24,542 nt of DNA from an uncultured Eubacteriales bacterium (lineage in GTDB: Bacteria > Bacillota > Clostridia > Oscillospirales > Acutalibacteraceae), in the NCBI GenBank assembly GCA_934486755.1, contig CAKSQT010000021.1, positions 1 to 24,542 on the forward strand, written 5' to 3'. The position numbers and the translations under genes were made by a program. The notes under the pieces are model-generated. The model was not told the origin of the DNA. It worked only from the letters and a program-made list of their open reading frames with translations, and searched no databases. Positions 1 to 6,893 of this stretch are shown in pieces; the stretch's first letter is position 1, and the number at the start of each line of letters is the position of its first letter.

Positions 1-1868
1 GCGCAAAGGTGGGCTATACCTACGATTCTCTTGACCGTGTTACGCAAAAACTGTATAATGACGTTGTAAAGGTAATATTCAAGTACGATAAGTTCGGCAA
101 CCTCTATTCAAAGAACGACCTGTTTACTAACGTGCTGTATAAATACAGCTATGACCTCTCGGGCAGAACGCTTGGAATAAGCGGCAGCGACGGCACATCT
201 GTAAACTACGTTTATGATGATTTCAGCCGTGTTTCAAAACAAATAGCAAAGGTGCAAAGTAACACTCTTTCAACCGAATATCTCTACGGCAATGCCGAAA
301 ACGGTCAGTTAAGCGGCGTGATTTACGGTATAAAGCAGAACGGTCAGAACAGCCTTTCCTACTCTTATGATAACCTTACAAGGCTTAATATAAGAACGAT
401 TGACGGCGCTGATTCATATAAGACCGAATACAGCTATCTTGACGGCGGCAGTGCGAACACCACAACCACAATGGTAAAAACTGTCAAAAACGGCGACGAT
501 ATACTTGAATATTCTTATGATGATGTAGGGAATATAACCGAAGTCAAAAAGAACGGCACGGTAACCGAAAGCTATTCTTATGACAGCCTTAATCAGCTTG
601 TCAGTGCAACCTACGGCGGTCATACCTATACCTACACCTACGATAACGGCGGTAATATACTCTCGGTTAAAAAGGACGGCGCAACCGTTAAGTCATACGC
701 CTATGGCGATACCGAGTGGAAAGACCTGCTTACCTCTTTCAACGGTCAAACCATAAACTACGACCAAATTGGCAATCCGCTAAGCTACCGCAACGGCTTT
801 AACTTCACTTGGTCTAACGGAAGACAGCTTACGGGCATTACTAAGGGCAACGATAATATTTCCTACCTCTACAATGCCGACGGGCAGAGGGTGCAAAAGA
901 CCGTAAACGGCGCTGTGACCGATTATTACTACATAAACGGCATATTGCAGGCGCAGAAAACGGGCGATGAATATATCCTGTTCCTCTATGACGAGAACGG
1001 CACCGCCTACGGTATGGTAATTAAAAACGGAACCACCGAGGAATACTACTACTATCTGTTCAACGCGCAGGGCGACGTTATTGGAATAGTAAATCAAGAC
1101 GGCGTTCAGGTTGTGTCATACGAATACGGCGCTTGGGGTGACGTCACCTCTATAACAGGCTCGCTCGCACAAACAATCGGCGAAAAGAACCCAATTAGAT
1201 ACCGTGGGTATTACTATGATACTGAGACAGGGTTCTACTATTTGCAGTCAAGGTATTATGATGCGGAAACGCAGAGATTCTTGAATGGGGATAATGTAAT
1301 TTCGGGTGTTGGCGGAGAAATACTTGGGTATAATGCTTTTGCCTACTGTCACAATAATCCTATAAACAAATCTGATAATACAGGTAGTTGGCCGAAGTGG
1401 ATTAAAAAAGCGATAAAATCTATTAAGAAAACAATTCAAAGAGTAATAAACTCTGTCGAAAAGACTATTAAATCTTTGAAATCAAATAGTTTCCAAAAGG
1501 CAACTCCTAACAGGCGTCCGAATAGAGGTAAACCCGGAAGTACGTACATTGCCCCAAATGGCGATAAAAGAACTTATGGTCAGGACGGTAATCCAATAAG
1601 AGATTGGGATCATGATGACCACGGTGCACCTAATAAGCATCCGCATGATTCAAATGGTGGACATAACCATGATTGGGTCAACGGAAAACGTGGTCCAGCG
1701 TATGAAAGTATTGAACCAATAGTGGGGACTGCATTGATAGCTATCTGTGTAATTGGGGTCGTTGTTGTAGCCGCAGATGATCTAACTGGAGTTGGCGTGG
1801 CAGATGACTTCTTGTTTGTGCCGTTAGGAACCGGCATTGGAAATGGAATTATAATGATTTTCGGGTAG
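1..1868 (+). CDS. RHS/YD-repeat protein, C-terminal part with variable tip (5' end outside window)
   Basis: This is the 3' portion of a large RHS/WapA-type polymorphic toxin; the frame is open to base 1, so the GTG at 9 is not the real start. In RHS proteins YD repeats form a cocoon that encloses a toxic tip. Residues 1-~458 (counted from the GTG) carry many Tyr-Asp repeats such as YTYDSLDRV, YSYDDVGNI and YLYNADGQRV, then the core-closing block YLQSRYYDAETQRFLNGD and HNNPINKSDNTG. The usual DPxG-type ending is DNTG here. The 160-residue tip has a basic, helical start (KKAIKSIKK), then GKPGSTYI (~507-514), YGQDGNPIRD (~523-532), a His/Asp cluster (HDDHG, HPHD, HNHDW at ~535-556) and a hydrophobic stretch (~571-589). 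I cannot assign the tip to a named toxin family; a nuclease-like or membrane-active role is inference. Base composition becomes more AT-rich from ~1200. A DUF2691-like gene follows 10 bp downstream, in the immunity position. Confidence 0.9.
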   Translation, partial: AKVGYTYDSLDRVTQKLYNDVVKVIFKYDKFGNLYSKNDLFTNVLYKYSYDLSGRTLGISGSDGTSVNYVYDDFSRVSKQIAKVQSNTLSTEYLYGNAENGQLSGVIYGIKQNGQNSLSYSYDNLTRLNIRTIDGADSYKTEYSYLDGGSANTTTTMVKTVKNGDDILEYSYDDVGNITEVKKNGTVTESYSYDSLNQLVSATYGGHTYTYTYDNGGNILSVKKDGATVKSYAYGDTEWKDLLTSFNGQTINYDQIGNPLSYRNGFNFTWSNGRQLTGITKGNDNISYLYNADGQRVQKTVNGAVTDYYYINGILQAQKTGDEYILFLYDENGTAYGMVIKNGTTEEYYYYLFNAQGDVIGIVNQDGVQVVSYEYGAWGDVTSITGSLAQTIGEKNPIRYRGYYYDTETGFYYLQSRYYDAETQRFLNGDNVISGVGGEILGYNAFAYCHNNPINKSDNTGSWPKWIKKAIKSIKKTIQRVINSVEKTIKSLKSNSFQKATPNRRPNRGKPGSTYIAPNGDKRTYGQDGNPIRDWDHDDHGAPNKHPHDSNGGHNHDWVNGKRGPAYESIEPIVGTALIAICVIGVVVVAADDLTGVGVADDFLFVPLGTGIGNGIIMIFG

Positions 1869-1878
1869 GAGATATAGT

Positions 1879-2334
1879 ATGATTAGAGGCGTTGGATTCA
1901 AAATAAAACAAACAATGGAAAAACCACTTTTAAGCATATTCACAGATGTAAATATAGAAACATTTTCTTGGTTTTGTGTACCAGATCAAGAGGAAGTTTG
2001 GAACGAGAGTGGAAGTGCACCATTTTTTGAAAATACAGACTATACAGGCAAAGAATTTTCTTCTATGATTAGACATAAGTGCAATATAGTTTTTCTTAAA
2101 TTGCAGGCATATTATTCAAAAGTGAAATACTACAACATACATTCATATGAGGATTTTATAAAAAGCGATTGTCAAATATTGATGTTAATTTATGATTGTG
2201 AATTTGTCGAAATATATAGTAAAAATGAAGATATAACACAAACAATTTACAGCAATGCAATTAATAAAAAGTTTGATGATGTGATCTTGATTACAGACTT
2301 AAATGATAACAGACAAAGATTTGATATTTTGTGA
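1879..2334 (+). CDS. DUF2691-like small protein, candidate immunity protein for the RHS tip
   Basis: A 151-residue soluble, acidic protein starting 10 bp after the RHS stop, with a good ribosome binding site (AGGAGA) 8 bp before the ATG. The N-terminus MIRGVGFKI, the middle IHSYEDFIKSDCQILMLI and the end ITDLNDNRQRF resemble, from memory, the DUF2691 family found in Bacillus and clostridia (MxRGIxFEI start, ITDxNDxRxRF end). No signal peptide or membrane segment is visible, so it should act in the cytoplasm. Its position directly after a polymorphic toxin tip, the tight spacing and the shared AT-rich composition argue that it is the cognate immunity protein. That role is inferred from context; the family itself has no firmly known function that I can cite. 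Confidence 0.72.
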   Translation: MIRGVGFKIKQTMEKPLLSIFTDVNIETFSWFCVPDQEEVWNESGSAPFFENTDYTGKEFSSMIRHKCNIVFLKLQAYYSKVKYYNIHSYEDFIKSDCQILMLIYDCEFVEIYSKNEDITQTIYSNAINKKFDDVILITDLNDNRQRFDIL

Positions 2335-2358
2335 AGATAAGGGACGCTGTTAAAATAG

Positions 2359-2379
2359 GACAGGGAACCGTCCCCTGTC
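2359..2379. repeat. 21-bp palindromic repeat, copy 1
   Basis: Arms GACAGGG and CCCTGTC flank the 7-base centre AACCGTC, giving a stable hairpin. It is identical to copy 2 at 2840-2860, the identity running on through TTG for 24 bases in total. It lies between the DUF2691-like gene and the first small exported-protein gene. GGGACGGTTC-type palindromes like this are scattered through many clostridial genomes as REP-like elements; that association is from general knowledge. Confidence 0.85.
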
Positions 2380-2435
2380 TTGATATGAATTTTATGCAAG
2401 ATTGATATATGCGGATTTAGTCTGGGTGAAGTTAG

Positions 2436-2837
2436 ATGAAAAATTATAATATGTTTTTATGCTTGCTATACACATTGGTTTTAATGGCATTTTTAACGTG
2501 TTGTGTCGGCCCAGCAGCTTATAAATATTATCCTACTCAACAAGTAAAAACCAATTGGTCCACAGAAGATGATACGGTATATTTTTGTGTAGGCGAAACT
2601 AGTGGTGATACGATCTACGGGTATTTAAATACTGAGTCAGGGCAAGTAAATGTAAAATTTAATATGGGCCCTACGGTTACTGCTATTTTTGTCTATTCAA
2701 GTGATGACGAGCAAATGACTGAACCGTTGGAGGTTTGGTATGCCAAAAAGATAAAAAAGAATTCGTTAACCGTTTTAGTTGAAAAAAGCACTTATTTTAG
2801 TGTCGGCGAGACAATGATTATATATCGAAATAAGTGA
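2436..2837 (+). CDS. Small exported protein, possible lipoprotein, unknown function
   Basis: 133 residues. An N-terminal hydrophobic segment (residues ~6-24, FLCLLYTLVLMAFLT) ends in Cys22-Cys23, suggesting a signal peptide and perhaps lipid attachment. The lipobox is poor: FLTC or LTCC instead of L-[AST]-[GA]-C. The mature part is small and probably beta-rich (DDTVYFCVGETSGDTIYGYL, later TVLVEKSTYFSVGE). The ribosome binding site is weak (GGGTGAAG). I do not recognise the family. The gene is bracketed by two identical palindromes (2359-2379 and 2840-2860), so it looks like a discrete cassette added behind the RHS toxin/immunity pair. An orphan immunity or surface function is possible but unproven. 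Confidence 0.65.
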   Translation: MKNYNMFLCLLYTLVLMAFLTCCVGPAAYKYYPTQQVKTNWSTEDDTVYFCVGETSGDTIYGYLNTESGQVNVKFNMGPTVTAIFVYSSDDEQMTEPLEVWYAKKIKKNSLTVLVEKSTYFSVGETMIIYRNK

Positions 2838-2839
2838 AA

Positions 2840-2860
2840 GACAGGGAACCGTCCCCTGTC
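2840..2860. repeat. 21-bp palindromic repeat, copy 2
   Basis: Identical to copy 1 and in the same orientation. It starts 3 bp after the stop of the preceding small gene, so it could also act as its transcription terminator. Immediately downstream, TGTAATT (2862-2868) and AATTACA (2880-2886) form a second, AT-rich inverted repeat ahead of the next gene's ribosome binding site. Confidence 0.85.
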
Positions 2861-2902
2861 TTGTAATTCATGGGATGCTAATTACAAAATTAGAGGTGTG
2901 GT

Positions 2903-3352
2903 ATGGTGAAAAATATCAAATTTTTAATTGTTTTACTGATTTCAGTTCTGTTAACATCATGTTCTTTAAACACAAAAAATGATGGGGTTAATAACAATGA
3001 TTGGTACTATACCTTAAAAAATCAATATAGAATCAGTCACATTAATTCGAGAGAAATTGTTTGTGATAAAATGAATGATGAGTATTCGTCAAAAATAGTT
3101 ATAGGCAAGTATGTTGTTAAATTTCATTATGATAATAATTATGTTTATTTACAATACTTATATGAATATGTAGATGATTTGAGTTCAATTGGCATTGATG
3201 ATTTTAAATATGCGACGGTAAATTTTAATACTGATGAGGTTTTACTATTTGAATCATATAGTGATTTTTTAACTAGATTTTCAGACGAAAACTTACCTGA
3301 ACTGTCAGAATGGATTAATACAAAACCACGCCCAGAAAATGCAGAGTTTTAA
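2903..3352 (+). CDS. Small lipoprotein, unknown function
   Basis: 149 residues with a convincing lipoprotein signal: Lys at 3 and 6, a hydrophobic core (FLIVLLISVLL), then the lipobox LTSC with Cys20 as the lipidated residue. The mature domain of about 130 residues is rich in Tyr, Asp and Asn (KYVVKFHYDNNYVYLQYLYE) and ends in a Pro-containing tail (KPRPENAEF). I do not recognise the family. The ribosome binding site is GAGGTG. The gene is AT-rich, like its two upstream neighbours and unlike the flanking chromosome, and lies between palindrome copies 2 and 3. Lipoprotein immunity proteins exist in several contact-dependent systems, which makes that role possible here; it is inference only. 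Confidence 0.75.
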   Translation: MVKNIKFLIVLLISVLLTSCSLNTKNDGVNNNDWYYTLKNQYRISHINSREIVCDKMNDEYSSKIVIGKYVVKFHYDNNYVYLQYLYEYVDDLSSIGIDDFKYATVNFNTDEVLLFESYSDFLTRFSDENLPELSEWINTKPRPENAEF

Positions 3353-3368
3353 GAAAAGACAGAGAAAA

Positions 3369-3389
3369 GACAGGGGACGGTTCCGTGTC
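3369..3389. repeat. 21-bp palindromic repeat, copy 3 (inverted)
   Basis: The reverse complement of copies 1 and 2 with one mismatch (CCGTGTC in place of CCCTGTC). It closes the series of small AT-rich genes and sits 16 bp after the lipoprotein stop, just before the RHS core remnant. The bases ahead of it hold a short tandem repeat (GAAAAGACA, then GAGAAAAGACA). Confidence 0.8.
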
Positions 3390-3403
3390 TTGACGCAGTA
3401 ACG

Positions 3404-3465
3404 GCGCGACGGTGGGATATACCTACGATTCTCTTGACTGCGTTACGCAAAAGCTGTATAATAAT
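3404..3465 (+). pseudogene. Remnant of RHS core (one YD repeat)
   Basis: The stretch matches the first ~60 bases of the window, which encode part of the intact RHS core. Over a 57-base alignment (9-65 against 3412-3468) I count 6 differences. It would encode VGYTYDSLDCVTQKLYNNV and then hits TAA. No start, ribosome binding site or flanking RHS sequence remains. It marks a former copy of the RHS core at this end of the locus, as expected when a displaced tip or core fragment decays after recombination or gene duplication. Confidence 0.8.
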
Positions 3466-3493
3466 GTTTAAGGTTAACTGCTGCAACAAACGG

Positions 3494-3518
3494 AAAAGGC
3501 CGCCTTACAGCGGCTTTT
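3494..3518 (+). terminator. Hairpin terminator-like structure after the RHS locus
   Basis: AAAAGGCCGC (3494-3503) pairs with AGCGGCTTTT (3509-3518) with one bulged G and a short loop. The T-run after the stem is short. A separate 7-bp inverted repeat (GTTAGCG 3532-3538, CGCTAAC 3541-3547) follows. I see no gene between 3466 and 3611. Confidence 0.5.
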
Positions 3519-3611
3519 CTGAAATAGCGTGGTTAGCGAACGCTAACTGATGCAAAGCGATGAGGCAGAGCAAATTTTATCAATTGAAAATAAAAAGTGA
3601 GGTTGTGTGAT

Positions 3612-4397
3612 ATGACAGAAAAAATAGAGCTTTTAGGGGTATCGGAAACGATGTTGCAAACTATTTATGCCCGTGCTAAGGCGAGCGCAGGACGTGGTGC
3701 GATAAACGACAAAAAAGCGGAAGAAATTATCGGTAATATCGACTATGATTTTTCTCTTGCTGACAAAGATTCCGCTATGCACAGCGGTGTGATCGCCAGA
3801 ACGATCGTACTTGATCGGCTGACGTCTGTGTGGCTTGCTGAACACTCCGACGCGATAGTCGTCAACGTGGCTTGCGGACTTGACACGAGGTGCTACCGTA
3901 TGAGTGGTTACTCGCATTGGTACAACCTTGATTTGCCCGAGACGATTGCGGTGCGGGAAAGGCTCTTGAAAGAAAACGGTGCAATTTCACAAATTGCTAT
4001 GTCGGCTATGGAAGATTGGGGAGGCAGAGTTACAGAACACGGTAAGCCTGTGCTTGTTATTATCGAGGGGCTGACGATGTATTTATCGGAAGCCGATGTT
4101 AAGCAGATATTTGCCGTCATATCAAAGCGGTTTGAAAAAGCAACTGTGTTTGCAGAGATTATGAATCCCGCGGTTGCAAAGCGGTTTAAGGAAAAATCTA
4201 TTGAGGGTAGCCGTGCAAAATTTACTTGGGGAATAAAAAGCGGATAAGCGCTTGCCGAGCTTTTACCTGATTTTCGTTTTATCGGCGAACATTCGCTTGT
4301 AGAGGGTATGGCAGAGTTTGCTCCCATTTACAAGCTGATTGGAAAAATCCCGTTTGCGAGGAATATATCTAACAAAATCGCGGTATTGGAAAAATAG
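3612..4397 (+). pseudogene. Class I SAM-dependent methyltransferase (TcmP/LCMT-like), interrupted by an in-frame stop
   Basis: Related to the COG3315/LCMT-like O-methyltransferases. The SAM-binding motif is VNVACGLDTRCYRM, followed by YNLDLPETI and VLVIIEGLTMYLSEADV, all in family order. ATG 3612 is chosen because GTGAGG lies 9 bp upstream; GTG 3597 is part of that ribosome binding site. Reading stops at TAA 4245-4247 (codon 212), but the same frame continues as ALAELLPDFRFIGEHSLVEG and then EFAPIYKLIGKIP to TAG 4395-4397, which is the expected family C-terminus. One nonsense change therefore removes about 49 of 261 residues. The frame is otherwise clean, so the lesion is recent, a strain variant or a sequencing error. 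The natural substrate cannot be inferred. Confidence 0.8.
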
Positions 4398-4483
4398 GCG
4401 AAAGCAAGACGGTATCGGGCGGCAAGTGAAACCGTTGTGTGTAAGATTCTCGTTAGCTTATAAATCTGTAACACTTTTTTTAC

Positions 4484-4512
4484 TTTACAATTTATTGCTG
4501 CCGTAATATAAT
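4484..4512 (+). promoter_or_regulatory. Sigma-A-type promoter for the MBOAT/SGNH pair
   Basis: TTTACA (4484-4489), a 17-base spacer and TATAAT (4507-4512), about 80 bp before the MBOAT start. An A/T-stemmed hairpin (AAAAACAG 4514-4521, CTGTTTTT 4532-4539) begins at the predicted transcription start. It may be the terminator of upstream transcription or part of the leader. Confidence 0.6.
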
Positions 4513-4593
4513 TAAAAACAGGCTTTAAGGTCTGTTTTTTCTTGCTTTTTTAGCGGCAATGTATATATTTTTTTAAGCGGGGCAGCAACGGTA

Positions 4594-5994
4594 ATGGTAT
4601 TCAGCAGTCTTTCATTTTTGTTTTGGTTTTTACCGTTCTTTTTGGCGGTATATTATCTTTCACCGAATAGATACAAAAATTTGTGTCTGTTCGGGTTTAG
4701 TGTTGCCTTTTATGCGTTTGGAACTATTGAAAAACCCTATTATATCGTTTTAATTCTTTTAACCGCTTTTATAAATTATGAAATTGCTTTATTGATGCAA
4801 AAAAAAGAGCCGTACAAAAAACTTTTTTTGGTTGTTGGAATTATTATTGATTTTGGGACGCTCTTCGTTTTTAAATACCTCGATTTTATTCTTGAAAATT
4901 TGAATATCGTTCTTTCTTTTTTGCGTTCGCCGTTCCGTTTTTCGCCGCTTGAACTTGTTCTGCCTATCGGTATTAGTTTTTACACCTTTCAAATTATTTC
5001 ATATCTTACCGACGTATACCGCGGAACGATTTTGGCTGAACAGAGCTTTTTAAAGTTTGCGACTTATGTTATGATGTTCCCTAAGCTGACTATGGGTCCT
5101 ATTACCAGATACGGCTCGGTTGAATATGCGCTCACTTCAAGAAAACATTCCTTAAAAATGTTTAAGGACGGCGCGATAGATTTTATACTCGGTCTGGGAT
5201 TAAAGGTGTTGCTTGCCAATCGAATTGGCGTTGTTTGGAATGATGTCTGTGTTATAGGCTTTGAGTCAATTTCGGTGCCGCTTGCTTGGCTCGGGATAAT
5301 CTCATACAGCCTGCACATATATTTTGATTTTTACGGATACTCGCTTATGGCGATAGGCCTTGGAAAAATGCTCGGATTCCGTCTTCCACAAAACTTCCGT
5401 TATCCGTATCTGTCGCGCTCAATGACGGAATTTTGGCGGCGTTGGCACATTACGCTCGGTAAGTGGTTTAAAGAGTATATTTATATCCCTCTGGGCGGAA
5501 ACCGCAAGGGCAAGGTAAGAACTGTCCTTAATCTTGCCGTGGTGTGGATATTTACCGCCTGCTGGCACGGTTCGGGTTGGAATTTCATAATATGGGGCTT
5601 GTTTTTATTCGCCGTTATAGTAATCGAAAAAGCGTTTTTGTATCGAATACTGAATAAAATTCCAATTTTAGGACATATTTATATGATGATGTTGATTCCC
5701 GTTTCTTGGTTGATTTTTGCAACGGACAACCTCCAAGATCTTGTGACCTATTTAGGCAGGCTGTTTGGAATAGGCGGAATTGCGGTATATAAACTTGATT
5801 ACAGCACATACGGAACTGCGTTTTACATACTTCTTGCAATAGGCTTGCTGTTCTGCTCGCGGATTCCTGCTGCGATATGCGACAGTCTTCGCAGAACGCC
5901 TGCTATATATCCCATACTCGCCGCTGTTTTCGGGGCCTCGATTTATTTTCTGTGCAAGGGTATGAACGATCCGTTTATGTATTTCCGATTTTAG
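4594..5994 (+). CDS. MBOAT family membrane O-acyltransferase (AlgI/PatA-like)
   Basis: 466 residues, a polytopic membrane protein of normal length for AlgI/PatA/DltB relatives, which transfer acyl (often acetyl) groups across the membrane to surface polymers. It opens with MVFSSLSFLFWFLPFFLAVYY, typical of the AlgI branch, and has around ten hydrophobic segments. The MBOAT signature is clear: SYSLHIYFDFYGYS, FWRRWHITLGKWFKEYIYIP (His285), PLGGNRKG, and the catalytic-type WHGSGWNFIIWG (His325). The ATG at 4594 has a weak site (GCGGGGC) upstream. The SGNH protein gene starts 11 bp after its stop, so the two are almost certainly co-transcribed and act together. The acceptor polymer (peptidoglycan, teichoic acid or exopolysaccharide) cannot be told from sequence. 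Confidence 0.93.
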   Translation: MVFSSLSFLFWFLPFFLAVYYLSPNRYKNLCLFGFSVAFYAFGTIEKPYYIVLILLTAFINYEIALLMQKKEPYKKLFLVVGIIIDFGTLFVFKYLDFILENLNIVLSFLRSPFRFSPLELVLPIGISFYTFQIISYLTDVYRGTILAEQSFLKFATYVMMFPKLTMGPITRYGSVEYALTSRKHSLKMFKDGAIDFILGLGLKVLLANRIGVVWNDVCVIGFESISVPLAWLGIISYSLHIYFDFYGYSLMAIGLGKMLGFRLPQNFRYPYLSRSMTEFWRRWHITLGKWFKEYIYIPLGGNRKGKVRTVLNLAVVWIFTACWHGSGWNFIIWGLFLFAVIVIEKAFLYRILNKIPILGHIYMMMLIPVSWLIFATDNLQDLVTYLGRLFGIGGIAVYKLDYSTYGTAFYILLAIGLLFCSRIPAAICDSLRRTPAIYPILAAVFGASIYFLCKGMNDPFMYFRF

Positions 5995-6004
5995 GAGGGT
6001 CATT

Positions 6005-6823
6005 ATGCGTTTGAGTAAAACTGCACTTAACCGAATTTCGGCAATTCTTATACCGTTGCTGATAATTGCGTTTATCGCTGTCGGTTACCGCTTAATAAAA
6101 GATGAAAAGGCTGACAGTAAAACGGTTGACGTTTCCAATGCTCAAATACCGTCTGAAAGCTCTGATTCTGACGCGGCAACTTCAAGCGACAGTTCCAGTG
6201 AATCCTCGTCTGCGGCCGATGAATCTGATGTTCAGTCAAGCGCTCCGTCACAACCGATTTCTGACGGCAGTTTTGCCGACGCATTATTTATAGGCGATTC
6301 GCGTACCGAGGGTCTAAGGCTTTACGGGAATATGACGGGAGCGGTATTTTTTTCAAATAAAGGTATGAGCATAAACAACGTTCAAAAGGAAGTTTTGAGT
6401 GTTGATGGAATAGGCGAGGTAAATCTTTCGGGCGTTCTTTCGGCAAGGCAGTACGGAAAGATATATATCATGCTTGGCATAAACGAAATAGGTAGCAAAT
6501 TGGAAACCAATGCACAGAATTTTAACGCGCTTATAGAATATATTCAATCTGTTCAGCCCAAGGCAAAGGTAATAATCGAAGCAAATTTGCACGTGTCGGC
6601 TGAAAAATCTTCTGTTCCCGGAACAGTTTTTAATAATCAGAGAATAGATTCATACAACAATCTGCTGGCGTCGCTTGCCGACGGTAAAAAGGTGTTTTAC
6701 ATTAACGCTAACGTTTTGTTTGATGATAATATGGGGAATTTGCGTTCTGAATGCACAAGCGACGGTATTCATATATACGCAAAACACTACTCCGAATGGG
6801 CGCAGTGGCTTTTACAGAATTAA
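6005..6823 (+). CDS. Membrane-anchored SGNH/GDSL-type hydrolase or acyltransferase partner of the MBOAT protein
   Basis: 272 residues: an N-terminal membrane anchor (~11-30, ISAILIPLLIIAFIAVGY), a Ser/Asp-rich linker (~45-88) and an extracytoplasmic SGNH domain. Catalytic blocks are visible: GDSRTEG with Ser99, GINE with Asn160, and DGIH with Asp253 and His256. A clear block II glycine was not pinned down. The ribosome binding site AGGAGGG overlaps the end of the MBOAT gene. In PatA/PatB and AlgI/AlgJ/AlgX systems an MBOAT protein exports the acyl group and an SGNH partner attaches it outside the membrane, and the same division of labour is inferred here. An esterase that removes acyl groups is the main alternative. 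Confidence 0.85.
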   Translation: MRLSKTALNRISAILIPLLIIAFIAVGYRLIKDEKADSKTVDVSNAQIPSESSDSDAATSSDSSSESSSAADESDVQSSAPSQPISDGSFADALFIGDSRTEGLRLYGNMTGAVFFSNKGMSINNVQKEVLSVDGIGEVNLSGVLSARQYGKIYIMLGINEIGSKLETNAQNFNALIEYIQSVQPKAKVIIEANLHVSAEKSSVPGTVFNNQRIDSYNNLLASLADGKKVFYINANVLFDDNMGNLRSECTSDGIHIYAKHYSEWAQWLLQN

Positions 6824-6845
6824 AAACAATAACTTATAACAAAAG

Positions 6846-6884
6846 TATGCCGCAGGCATATTTCACTCGTTCCGTAAGGAACGA
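6846..6884. repeat. Tandem short hairpins (repeat-like element) before the terminator
   Basis: Two perfect small hairpins stand in a row: TATGCC/GGCATA around GCA (6846-6860) and TCGTTCC/GGAACGA around GTAA (6867-6884). With the hairpin at 6894-6925 they form a three-stem block between converging transcripts. The block resembles intergenic elements I recall from related gut clostridia, but copy number cannot be judged from one window. Confidence 0.5.
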
Positions 6885-6893
6885 ATTTCATTG

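Noticed and set aside
2359..3389. CRISPR array based on the three palindromes
   Set aside because: The copies are 480 and 530 bp apart with genes between them, one copy is inverted, and there are no spacer-sized units or cas genes.
1..3530. Insertion sequence or prophage at the RHS locus
   Set aside because: No transposase, integrase or phage gene is visible; the palindromes are too short to be IS ends on their own.
3597..3611. GTG start at 3597 for the methyltransferase gene
   Set aside because: It lies within the ribosome binding site GTGAGG that serves ATG 3612, and the extra residues RLCD have no family support.
4245..4247. TAA read as a sense codon (recoding or altered genetic code)
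   Set aside because: TAA ends many other genes in the window (HU, rel, hemZ, the SGNH gene, the fumarase subunit), so a nonsense mutation is the simpler reading.
4514..4539. Riboswitch or attenuator upstream of the MBOAT gene
   Set aside because: Only one A/T-stemmed hairpin is present, with no conserved aptamer-like segments; the ~80-bp leader is too short and simple.
6102..6293. Plus-strand open frame inside the SGNH gene
   Set aside because: It lies in another frame over the Ser-rich linker of a clear SGNH protein, with no recognisable domain.
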